NCBI GenBank assembly: GCA_029571215.1
Contig: JAKPTE010000002.1
Span: forward strand, 1-57,818
Length of the DNA stretch: 57,818 nucleotides
Reading direction: 5' to 3'
From: Bacteroidota bacterium
GTDB taxonomy: Bacteria > Bacteroidota > Bacteroidia > Bacteroidales > JAAYUG01
Positions 1-7,450 of the stretch are shown in pieces. Position 1 is the first letter of the stretch. Each line of letters starts with the position of its first letter. The notes under the pieces were generated by a model, which did no database searches, was not told where the DNA came from, and worked only from the letters and a program-made list of their open reading frames with translations. The translations under genes were made by a program, and so were the position numbers.

Positions 1-842
1 ACACTGATTAAACACGGATAAATACATTTTCAATTCTGTGACAAGTCTGTGGCCATCTGCGGCCATCTGTGGTAAATCTAAAAAAATACAAAAAAACCAC
101 GGATTACACAGATAGCCACAGATCAAACACAGATCAATACATGTTCAGTTCTGTGAAAAGTCTGTGGCCATCTGTGGTAAATCTATAGAAATACAAAAAA
201 AACCACAAATTACACAGATAGCCACAGATTAAACACAGATCAATAAATGTTCAGTTCTGTGGAAAGTCTGTGGCCATCTGTGGCCATCTGTGGTAAATCT
301 AAAAAAATACAAAAAAACCACGGATTACACAGATAGCCACAGATTAAACACAGATCAATACATGTTCAGTTCTGTGGAAAGTCTGTGGCCATCTGTGGCC
401 ATCTGTGGTAAATCTATAGAAATACAAAAAAAACCACAAATTACACAGATAGCCACAGATTAAACACAGATCAATACATGTTCAGTTCTGTGGAAAGTCT
501 GTGGCCATCCTTGGCCATCTGTGGTAAATTTAAAAAATACAATAAAACCACAGATTGCACAGATAGCCACAGATTAAACACAGATTAATACAGTTACCTT
601 TCTGTGACAAGTCTGTGGTCATCCGTGGCCATCTGTGGTAAATCTAAAAAAATACAAAAAAACCACGGATTACACAGATAGCCACAGATCAAACACAGAT
701 CAATACATGTTCAGTTCTGTGAAAAGTCTGTGGCCATCCGTGGCCATCTGTGGTAAATCTAAAAAAAATACAAAAAAACCACGGATTACACAGATAGCCA
801 CAGATTTTGCACAGAATAATACAGTTTCCTATCTGTGGAAAG
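1..842. repeat. Tandem array of ~115-bp self-complementary CACAGAT repeat
   Basis: Seven unit junctions are visible: CCAC starts at 97, 203, 318, 434, 548, 663 and 779, giving periods of 106, 115, 116, 114, 115 and 116 bp; the left unit is cut by the window edge. Each unit reads CCACrrATTACACAGATAG..CACAGATTAAACACAGAT, a spacer (caatacatgttcagttctg), then GTCTGTGGCCATCTGTGG and an A-rich tract. The two halves are imperfect reverse complements, so each unit can fold into a hairpin. The 106-bp unit lacks one GGCCATCTGT subrepeat, which accounts for most of the length difference. The array has no plausible gene. It degenerates after about 835. Confidence 0.9.
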
Positions 843-1048
843 CGAGAAGGAAGAACGATGAAATGCGAAAAGCCAACCACGAAAATGATTGTCATTCAAT
901 CTAATAAATGCATTTGTTCGTCCCCCTGTTAATGCATTAACCGGATTTAAAAATTATTATTACTTTTACTTCACGAAAGGAAAGGAAGGACTGCCGGAAC
1001 CAGTCCTCCGTGCCGGGCAGAGACGTTTTCACCACAAAACGGAGCCCT
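843..1048. other. Non-coding gap before the FNR-like gene, with a small hairpin
   Basis: No gene is recognisable here. A 7-bp inverted repeat, AGGACTG (987-993) and CAGTCCT (1001-1007), with a 7-nt loop lies about 42 bp before the regulator start. No TAnnTTTG -7 box was found by eye. Confidence 0.4.
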
Positions 1049-1780
1049 ATGATACGGGAACTTCCGGAATGTCTTACCTGCCATAATTTGCAAAGATCCT
1101 GTTTTGCAAATGTGCTTCCTGATTATTTGTCCGAACTGAAATATGAAAAAGCCTGTTCCATGTACAAAAAGGGGCAGGTAATTTTTCAGGAAGATAACAG
1201 GGCACTTGGTGTTTATTGCCTGTACAGTGGCAATGTAAAATTATACAAATACGGTCCCGACGGGCGGGAACAAATTGTTCGTATGGTACAGCCCGGCGAT
1301 TTGTTTGGATACAGAGCTCTGGTAGGATCCAGACTTTATTGCATCAACGCCCAGGCCCTCAACGATGCCGCTGTGTGCTTTTTTACGGCAGAAAATTTTC
1401 TTCAGATTACCAGGAAAATACCTGAAATTACCCATAAGATCATCATCGCCTTGTCCGATTTACTCGAAGACACGGAAAATCAACTTACTTCACTGGCCCA
1501 GAAATCGGTCAGGGAGCGGCTGGCCGAAACGCTTCTCCGGCTTTCAGAACGCCAGGATGATCCTCTCCACACAGCAGGTCCCGTCATCAACCTTTCCAGG
1601 GAAGATCTGGCCAATATGGTTGGATCAGCAACAGAAACCGTTATCAGGCTTCTCTCAGAGTTTCGTGAAGAAAAGCTCATTGCCATTGCAGGTCGCAAAA
1701 TTCATCTGCTCGACATAAGCGGCCTCCAGAGAGTTGCCCATGCCCATGTCAACGGATTCCTGAAAGCTTTCGAAGGATAA
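1049..1780 (+). CDS. CRP/FNR-family regulator with FNR-like cysteines
   Basis: Predicted cytoplasmic transcription factor of 243 residues. An N-terminal cyclic-nucleotide-like beta roll (about residues 28-125) is followed by a dimer helix and a C-terminal winged helix (about 178-222; recognition helix contains ETVIRLLSEFR). Cysteines at 8, 11, 18 and 110 fall where E. coli FNR has its [4Fe-4S] ligands (Cys20, 23, 29, 122), including the AVC preceding the dimer helix, so oxygen or redox sensing is likely. The recognition helix keeps the Glu and Arg of FNR but has Ile where FNR has Ser. ATG 1049, preceded by GGAG, is preferred over the in-frame ATG at 1010, which lies inside the hairpin region. 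It directly precedes the hydrogenase operon and probably controls it (inference). Confidence 0.85.
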   Translation: MIRELPECLTCHNLQRSCFANVLPDYLSELKYEKACSMYKKGQVIFQEDNRALGVYCLYSGNVKLYKYGPDGREQIVRMVQPGDLFGYRALVGSRLYCINAQALNDAAVCFFTAENFLQITRKIPEITHKIIIALSDLLEDTENQLTSLAQKSVRERLAETLLRLSERQDDPLHTAGPVINLSREDLANMVGSATETVIRLLSEFREEKLIAIAGRKIHLLDISGLQRVAHAHVNGFLKAFEG

Positions 1781-1811
1781 CAGAAGATTATCCCGCTTCC
1801 TTCAAAAAAAC

Positions 1812-1916
1812 TGACATAGGTCATATTTTCCCGGGACAAATATCATTTCACGCAATGACCTGTCTGCAAGTGCCGATCTGATAAAAATCCTGTTCCTTCC
1901 TGTTTGCGGTCATTGC
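1812..1916. promoter_or_regulatory. GGTCAT half-sites ahead of the hydrogenase operon
   Basis: The 182-bp gap between regulator and hydrogenase contains the 12-bp palindrome TGACATAGGTCA (1812-1823), which has the 4-bp spacing of an FNR site. Two further half-sites, ATGACC (1855-1860) and GGTCAT (1908-1913), lie within 9-bp inverted arms GCAATGACC (1852-1860) and GGTCATTGC (1908-1916). A role as binding sites for the upstream FNR-like protein is inference. Confidence 0.4.
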
Positions 1917-1962
1917 CTGCACCGGAAATCCTTGTGAATTTTACTCACGATTTACGGATGCC

Positions 1963-2991
1963 ATGGATAAATATTATCTCACCAGCCGCGGGTCGTTTGA
2001 ACAATTTCTGGTATCGCGCCTGACGGAATCCACCATATATGCACCCTTCCGCCGGCTCAATGTGCTGGATTATGAAAGGGTGAATGAAGAAAATGTAAAA
2101 AACATTGCCCTGCATGAACCTCTGCCAGCCACACCCCTGAAGACCTTTTTTCTCCCCATCAGGAAAAACGTCACTCTTGATGTGAATGGTTCCCTGCCCG
2201 CAATAATACTGGGCGTTCCGGCATGCGATCTTGCCGCACTGGACTTGCTCGACGCCGTCTACCTCGATCCGGCTTTTCCCGACGACTTGTACAGGAAACA
2301 GAGGGAACAGACTATCCTGATAGGTACCGACTGCCATAGCCATCTGAAGCACTGCCATTGCACCATATATAATATCAATCCTTTCCCCGAGCGAAACTGC
2401 GATCTTGTCCTGTCGGGTTACCAAAGCGATGTTTTCATCCGCATTCTTTCAGACAAAGGACAGAAGTTACTGAAGGACATGTGCTCCCGCATACCGGTTC
2501 AGGAAGCAACAGCAGGTGATTTGGAGACCGTCAAACTCAAAAGGATGGCGGTAAGAGACGATATCACCAGACAAAACCAGGGATTACCTGATCTGAAACA
2601 TACTTCCACTCTGTTGAAGCAATCGGAATACTGGCTATGGAAGAAGTATGCATCTACCTGCGTTGGCTGTGGAGCTTGTGCTGCCATATGTCCCACCTGT
2701 ACCTGCTTCCTGCTACTCGATAGGCCTGAATTTGAAAAAGTCCGCCAGCTGGATACATGCCAATATCCTGATTTTCAGCGTGTGGCTGCTGGAGAAGATC
2801 CACTGTCCCCGCTTACGGTTCGCTTCCGCAACCGCTATCTATGCAAATATGTATGGCGTCCGGAACGATACAAAGTATCCGCCTGCACAGGATGCGGGCG
2901 CTGCATCGACGCTTGCCCTGGAAACATCAGTAAGAATGAACTGTTAACCGAACTCAATACCGGTGAAGTCAAAATATCCCAACATGCCTGA
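1963..2991 (+). CDS. Sulfhydrogenase beta / AsrA-like 4Fe-4S subunit
   Basis: Electron-transfer subunit of 342 residues resembling the beta subunit of Pyrococcus soluble hydrogenase (HydB/ShyB) and anaerobic sulfite reductase subunit A. The C-terminal third carries two CxxCxxCxxxCP ferredoxin motifs (TCVGCGACAAICP and ACTGCGRCIDACP) plus extra cysteines; the N-terminal part is the characteristic domain of this family. It overlaps the following flavoprotein gene by 8 bp and the two form a diaphorase pair. In this family the beta subunit passes electrons between the flavoprotein and the hydrogenase clusters. First gene of the hydrogenase operon. Confidence 0.85.
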   Translation: MDKYYLTSRGSFEQFLVSRLTESTIYAPFRRLNVLDYERVNEENVKNIALHEPLPATPLKTFFLPIRKNVTLDVNGSLPAIILGVPACDLAALDLLDAVYLDPAFPDDLYRKQREQTILIGTDCHSHLKHCHCTIYNINPFPERNCDLVLSGYQSDVFIRILSDKGQKLLKDMCSRIPVQEATAGDLETVKLKRMAVRDDITRQNQGLPDLKHTSTLLKQSEYWLWKKYASTCVGCGACAAICPTCTCFLLLDRPEFEKVRQLDTCQYPDFQRVAAGEDPLSPLTVRFRNRYLCKYVWRPERYKVSACTGCGRCIDACPGNISKNELLTELNTGEVKISQHA

Positions 2992-3808
2992 AGCAAAAAA
3001 CATATACCGGCCCTTGAAAGCTACCCTGGAAACAGTGATTGATGAGTCACCCCTCATCAAGACTCTTGTGCTAAGGCCTGAAAAAGAGTTCAGTTTTGAT
3101 ACGGGACAATTTATTGAACTCACCCTGAACGGATACGGGGAAGCACCTTTCACACCTTCTTCATCACCCTTTGTAAAAGACAAACTGGAAGTAACCATCA
3201 TGAAAGCCGGGCATGTAACGGAGAAATTCCACCAGCTGACGCCCGGGGCCGTTCTCGGAATCCGGGGTCCTTATGGAAGAGGATATCCGGTTTACAATAT
3301 GTACGACAAGGAAGTGGTGATTGTGGGTGGCGGATGCGGACTTGCGCCAATACGATCACTGCTTTACCATCTTATTGAATGGAAAGACCGGATAAAAAGA
3401 GTGGTTTTATGCTATGGTTCAAAGACACCTGCCGACTGTATTTACAAACCCCTATTCAGAGAACTGAATTCCATTCCGAAGTTTGAAGCACATCGTGCCG
3501 TGAATGTGGCCGACGAAACCTGGGATGAAACAGAAGGAGTAGTAACAGTGCTTCTCGATAAAGTTAACATCAATGTTCCCGATTCGGTGGCTGTGGTTTG
3601 CGGACCACCGGTAATGATGAAGTTTGCCACCCAGAAACTGCTCAGCATGGGATTTCCAGAAGACAGGATATACTTGTCGATGGAAAAGAACATGTCGTGC
3701 GGCTTCGGAAAGTGCGGACATTGCATGATGGGTGAATTTTTTGTATGCAAGGACGGACCCGTGTTTAGTTATGACGAAATCAGACACCTCCCCGATATAT
3801 GGAGATAA
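2984..3808 (+). CDS. Sulfhydrogenase gamma / AsrB-like FAD-NAD(P) oxidoreductase subunit
   Basis: Flavoprotein of 274 residues in the ferredoxin-NADP reductase superfamily: an N-terminal FAD-binding barrel, a Rossmann NAD(P) domain with VIVGGGCGLAPIR, and a C-terminal [2Fe-2S] motif Cx4Cx2Cx7C (SCGFGKCGHCMMGEFFVC), as in HydG/ShyC, AsrB and PyrK. Start ATG 2984 overlaps the upstream stop (2989-2991); an ATG at 2963 in the same frame would add 7 residues. It would exchange electrons between NAD(P)H and the beta subunit. Pairing this soluble-hydrogenase module with a membrane hydrogenase is unusual. Confidence 0.87.
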   Translation: MPEAKNIYRPLKATLETVIDESPLIKTLVLRPEKEFSFDTGQFIELTLNGYGEAPFTPSSSPFVKDKLEVTIMKAGHVTEKFHQLTPGAVLGIRGPYGRGYPVYNMYDKEVVIVGGGCGLAPIRSLLYHLIEWKDRIKRVVLCYGSKTPADCIYKPLFRELNSIPKFEAHRAVNVADETWDETEGVVTVLLDKVNINVPDSVAVVCGPPVMMKFATQKLLSMGFPEDRIYLSMEKNMSCGFGKCGHCMMGEFFVCKDGPVFSYDEIRHLPDIWR

Positions 3809-3820
3809 GAATAGCTTTTT

Positions 3821-4324
3821 ATGGCAGATAAGCTCATCATTGATCTTGAAAAGTGCAGGGAATGCACCGAATGCAGTGCGGGAAATTCCTGGCTGGGAAA
3901 GCCTTTTTTTGCGCCGGTAAAACGGATACGGGAAATGGCTGTATTTCAGTTTACCTGCCGCCGGTGCGAAAGTGCTCCCTGTATTGAAGTGTGTCCGGTA
4001 GAAGCTCTTGCCAAAGGACCTGACGGTGTTGTAACGCGCTCCCTTGTACTTTGCGTTGCCTGCAAATCGTGTGTCGCAGCATGTCCTTTCGGCACCCTGA
4101 TGAACGATTTTTTTGATTACAGAATGATCTATGCCGGGTACTTTTACCCTGAGCACCAGGAAGAAAGGACCCGGCTGGTTGCATCCTGTCCTCAGCAGGC
4201 TCTTTCCTTTGGTTCAGAACAACCTGATCCGAACAAAAACCTCTGGCCCCTGGGTGAACATATTCTCATCAGGGAATACACCTGGGAGAAGCTGAAAGAA
4301 GAACCGGAAGTGGAACCGAAATAG
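3821..4324 (+). CDS. HycB-like ferredoxin subunit of hydrogenase
   Basis: Protein of 167 residues with the four-cluster ferredoxin pattern of the HycB/PhsB/FdhB family: CRECTEC near the N terminus, CRRCESAPCIEVCP, CVACKSCVAACP and a later SCPQQAL. Such subunits wire redox partners to the catalytic unit. It lies 12 bp after the flavoprotein and 9 bp before the NuoH-like gene, so it probably bridges the diaphorase module and the hydrogenase core. Confidence 0.85.
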   Translation: MADKLIIDLEKCRECTECSAGNSWLGKPFFAPVKRIREMAVFQFTCRRCESAPCIEVCPVEALAKGPDGVVTRSLVLCVACKSCVAACPFGTLMNDFFDYRMIYAGYFYPEHQEERTRLVASCPQQALSFGSEQPDPNKNLWPLGEHILIREYTWEKLKEEPEVEPK

Positions 4325-4333
4325 GTATGTACT

Positions 4334-5263
4334 ATGGTAAACGATTTGTTTTATTTTCTGATTTTCCCTGGTTTCCTCTTTGCGGCAGCAGGTGGCGGAA
4401 TCCTCTCGTGGTTTGACCGGAAAATAACCGCGAGGGTTCAGTTCAGAAAAGGACCTCCGTTTCTGCAACCTTTTTATGATATTATTAAACTCCTGGCGAA
4501 GGAAACCCTCGTACCGCGCAACAGTGCAAAAATACCCTTCCTGTACGCCCCGGTTTTTGCTCTTGCCGGAGCCACCCTTGCCGCGGTGTTCATTCTGCTC
4601 CCGGCTTTTGGTATAACAACTGGGTTCAGAGGCGATCTGATCGTTATTTATTATTTCCTCACCATACCATCCGTTTCCTGGATCATAGGAGCCATGGCCA
4701 CCGGAAACCCCCTTGCAATCACAGGCGCTTCGCGTGAAATGAAACTTATCCTGAGCTATGAACTTGCTTTTCTGCTGATTCTGGCCGCTGTTATCTACAA
4801 ATCAGGAATGACGCTGAATGTGGCTGATATTATTGACTATCAGAAACAAAACGGACCCCTGGCCGCATCCCTTTCGGGCATTCTCTTGCTTATAGCATTT
4901 GTTTTTTGTATTCAGGCTAAACTGGGAATGGTACCTTTCGATATAGCTGAAGCAGAGACAGAAATCACAGCGGGCATGTTCATTGAGTACTCCGGATTTA
5001 CCTACGCAATGGTAAAACTGACGAGGTACATTTTGCTTCTGGTTTTACCATCGTTTCTGGTAATTCTCTTCCTGGGCGGTTTCCGATGGAACGGAATTGG
5101 TATCCTGTGGTCGGTGCTGAAGATTCTGGCCGTAGTACTTGTACTCACTTTGGTACGGAACACAAACCCCCGTCTGAAACTCGGACAGGCCATGCGGTTC
5201 TTTTTTGTTGGTATGAATCTGCTGGTGATTGCGGCTTTTGTTTTATCACTGTACGGACTATAA
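4334..5263 (+). CDS. NuoH/EchB-like membrane subunit of group 4 hydrogenase
   Basis: Integral membrane protein of 309 residues with about eight hydrophobic segments. The DRKITARVQFRKGPPFLQPFYDIIKLL region and the acidic loop with FDIAEAETEI are hallmarks of the NuoH/HycD/MbhM/EchB family, which anchors the peripheral arm and couples electron flow to ion transport. It starts 9 bp after the ferredoxin gene and ends 11 bp before the small subunit. Confidence 0.93.
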   Translation: MVNDLFYFLIFPGFLFAAAGGGILSWFDRKITARVQFRKGPPFLQPFYDIIKLLAKETLVPRNSAKIPFLYAPVFALAGATLAAVFILLPAFGITTGFRGDLIVIYYFLTIPSVSWIIGAMATGNPLAITGASREMKLILSYELAFLLILAAVIYKSGMTLNVADIIDYQKQNGPLAASLSGILLLIAFVFCIQAKLGMVPFDIAEAETEITAGMFIEYSGFTYAMVKLTRYILLLVLPSFLVILFLGGFRWNGIGILWSVLKILAVVLVLTLVRNTNPRLKLGQAMRFFFVGMNLLVIAAFVLSLYGL

Positions 5264-5274
5264 ATTACTGTGTT

Positions 5275-5694
5275 GTGGGAATAAAAGACTATTGTTTCAA
5301 AAAATCGCTGTGGGTCTTCCATTTCGGAGGAGCCTCCTGCAACAACTGTGACATTGAAATACTTGATTGTCTGACGCCCCGGTATGATATTGAACGGTTC
5401 GGGATGCAACTGGTAGGAAGTATAAAGCACGCCGATGTGTTGCTGGTTTCAGGTTCCATTAACCGGAAATGCAGGGAACGGTTGCTGGAAGTTTACCACC
5501 AGGCGCCTAAACCAATTGTTGTGGTTGCCTTTGGTGCCTGCGGGTGCAGCGGAGGAGTCTTTGCCGACGGAAATACCTTCAACGGGCCGGTGGACCAGAT
5601 TATTCCTGTTGACGTGTACATTCCCGGCTGTCCTCCTAAACCGGAAGCAATAATTGCGGGGATTGCCAAAGTAATTAATAAAAAGGCCGGATGA
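5275..5694 (+). CDS. Group 4 [NiFe] hydrogenase small subunit (NuoB/EchC-like), GTG start
   Basis: Small subunit of 139 residues holding the proximal [4Fe-4S] cluster. Ligands are Cys22 and Cys25 (SCNNC), Cys89 (GAC) and Cys119 (PGCPP), as in EchC and MbhJ. The family-like N terminus (basic residues then SLWVFHF) begins at GTG 5275, 11 bp after the NuoH-like stop. The only in-frame ATG upstream (5086) lies deep inside the NuoH-like gene and would add unrelated residues, so GTG is chosen. It lies between nuoH-like and nuoC-like genes. Confidence 0.9.
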   Translation: MGIKDYCFKKSLWVFHFGGASCNNCDIEILDCLTPRYDIERFGMQLVGSIKHADVLLVSGSINRKCRERLLEVYHQAPKPIVVVAFGACGCSGGVFADGNTFNGPVDQIIPVDVYIPGCPPKPEAIIAGIAKVINKKAG

Positions 5695-5695
5695 T

Positions 5696-6217
5696 ATGAT
5701 TGCACAAATGGAAGAAATATTCAGGGGGGAATTTACCACCGATGTTCTGGAAACCACGGTTTTAAATCATAAACGAATGGTTGTGCGGATCCGTCCTGCC
5801 GCCCTGCTTGAAATTGTTAATTTTCTGACAGAAGATAAGCGGTACAGGTTTATAATTGCCAGCGGGATATCGCATGCAGACCATTTTGAGATCCTTTACC
5901 ATCTGAGTGATGATTCCACGGGATATATTCTGAGTTTACAGGTGGAACTTCCGATTGAAAAACCCGAGATTGAATCTCTGGCCAACCTTGTTCCGGCCGC
6001 CAACTGGATTGAACGCGAAATTCATGATCTCTTCGGGATTACCTTCCTGAACCATCCCAACATGGTTCCTCTGATTGCCAATGGAAACTGGGCAGCTGAC
6101 GAACACCCCTATGCTACGCAGGGACGAAGGGGAGCTGTTGCCGAAAGCCACGAACAGGGGTCTGCCACTCATCAGAAAGGGGATTCCCGATTGCGGAATA
6201 TCAATAAAGACTTATAA
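5696..6217 (+). CDS. NuoC/EchD-like hydrogenase subunit
   Basis: Protein of 173 residues of the complex I 30-kDa family; the signature ANWIEREIHDLFGITFLNHPN is clear near residues 100-120. It is a structural subunit linking small and large subunits. The C-terminal ~35 residues after the EHPY motif are not conserved-looking. It begins 1 bp after the small-subunit stop and ends 7 bp before the large-subunit ATG. Confidence 0.88.
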   Translation: MIAQMEEIFRGEFTTDVLETTVLNHKRMVVRIRPAALLEIVNFLTEDKRYRFIIASGISHADHFEILYHLSDDSTGYILSLQVELPIEKPEIESLANLVPAANWIEREIHDLFGITFLNHPNMVPLIANGNWAADEHPYATQGRRGAVAESHEQGSATHQKGDSRLRNINKDL

Positions 6218-6224
6218 AAGAACC

Positions 6225-7448
6225 ATGAACAGACGTACCATCATACCCATCGGGCCTTACCACCCGCTTCAGGAAGAACCGGAACTGTTCAAACTGTTCT
6301 GCGAAGGGGAAACCGTTGTTGATATTGAGTTTGAGACTGGCTATAACCACCGGGGGATAGAGAAAATCAACGAAAAAAAGACTTTTGACCAGGTGTTTTT
6401 TGTGGTGGAGCGTATCTGTGGGATCTGCTCCACCTCACATCCCTTTGCTTACGCCAATGCCATGGAAGAAATTGCCGGCATTGAAATACCGGACCGTGCA
6501 AAATACATCCGCAGCATTATCGGGGAACTGGAGCGTATTCACAGCCATTTACTCTGGGTCGGCCTTGCGGGGCATTTTCTTGGGTACAACACGGTGTACA
6601 TGTGGTCGTGGAAATACCGTGAATCGGTGCTTGATATTTTTGAAATGATCACAGGAAACCGGAACAATTACGCCATGTTCAAGATTGGCGGCGTAAGACG
6701 GGACATTCCCAACTCTATGATACCGGAAATCAGGAGAATGCTCGATAGCCTCAAACCCAAAATTGCCCTGCTGACCGGGGCCGTGATGGATGATCCGGTT
6801 ATCCATGCCAGAACAAAGGGTGTTGGGATACTGACACCTGAAGTAATCAGAAAATACGGTGCTGTAGGCCCAACTGCAAGAGCCTCCGGAATTGCCATCG
6901 ATGTGCGTCGGGATGACCCGTATGCAGCCTATGGAATGGTGAACTGGAACGTGATTACTGCCGAAGAAGGAGATGTGTTTGCCAAAGCAAAGGTGCGCCT
7001 TCTCGAAATGGTGGAGTCGGTTTCCATCATCGAACAATGCCTTACAGGCCTTGAGAAGACAAAAGAAGGTGATACGGAAACCGTCGTCAGGGAAATACCT
7101 CCCGGAATGGGCTTCGGAAGAGCCGAAGCACCTCGTGGTGAAGTTTTTCACTTCGTCCGGTCGGATGGCTCCAACATGCCGGTGCGGCATAAGATACGTG
7201 CCCCCAGCTATGTGAACATTGCTACCTTCAAAGAATCCTGCATTGGACAAACTGTTTCGGATGCTACCATCATTCTGGCGGCGGTTGACCCATGCTATTG
7301 TTGTACCGAACGCCTGACGGCCGCTTATCAGATGGTATCGGATGTACGCAGGCTGGATGGGATGGAACTCATCCGCCTTTCGCATGAAAAAACCAGAAAC
7401 ATAATGAGCCAGCTTGAAAATCCTGGTTCGCCCCAAAAGAAAGATTAG
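6225..7448 (+). CDS. Group 4 [NiFe] hydrogenase large (catalytic) subunit
   Basis: Catalytic subunit of 407 residues in the NuoD/HycE/EchE family. Both NiFe-binding motifs are intact: ERICGIC (Cys65, Cys68) and DPCYCC (Cys357, Cys360). This separates a true hydrogenase from complex I and Mbx-type relatives, which lose them. DPCYCCTER is followed by a 44-residue tail, consistent with protease cleavage after Arg363 as in HycE. ATG 6225 gives the usual N terminus (MNRRTIIPIGPYHP); the same frame stays open upstream over the NuoC-like tail but has no family similarity. A HycI-like protease is encoded at the end of the operon. Confidence 0.95.
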   Translation: MNRRTIIPIGPYHPLQEEPELFKLFCEGETVVDIEFETGYNHRGIEKINEKKTFDQVFFVVERICGICSTSHPFAYANAMEEIAGIEIPDRAKYIRSIIGELERIHSHLLWVGLAGHFLGYNTVYMWSWKYRESVLDIFEMITGNRNNYAMFKIGGVRRDIPNSMIPEIRRMLDSLKPKIALLTGAVMDDPVIHARTKGVGILTPEVIRKYGAVGPTARASGIAIDVRRDDPYAAYGMVNWNVITAEEGDVFAKAKVRLLEMVESVSIIEQCLTGLEKTKEGDTETVVREIPPGMGFGRAEAPRGEVFHFVRSDGSNMPVRHKIRAPSYVNIATFKESCIGQTVSDATIILAAVDPCYCCTERLTAAYQMVSDVRRLDGMELIRLSHEKTRNIMSQLENPGSPQKKD

Positions 7449-7450
7449 GT

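Noticed and set aside
1-842. Possible CRISPR array
   Set aside because: Repeats are ~115 bp, contiguous and self-similar throughout; there are no unique spacers of 30-40 bp and no cas genes nearby.
635-904. Short open frame in the repeat array
   Set aside because: It merely translates repeat units, has no start signal and no recognisable family.
1934-1948. CRP-like site GTGA-N7-TCAC before the hydrogenase operon
   Set aside because: Spacing is N7 rather than N6 and it lies about 15 bp from the start codon; more likely chance.
3452-4156. 234-residue antisense open frame over the diaphorase and ferredoxin genes
   Set aside because: Shadow of strong Fe-S genes; no family features.
6075-6224. 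Possible frameshift joining the NuoC-like tail to the large-subunit frame
   Set aside because: The NuoC-like protein already reaches its EHPY end in frame, and the upstream part of the other frame shows no family similarity.
4334-7448. Interpretation as respiratory complex I or an Mbx-type complex
   Set aside because: Both NiFe cysteine pairs are present, a HycI protease is encoded, and there is no NuoE/F/G set.
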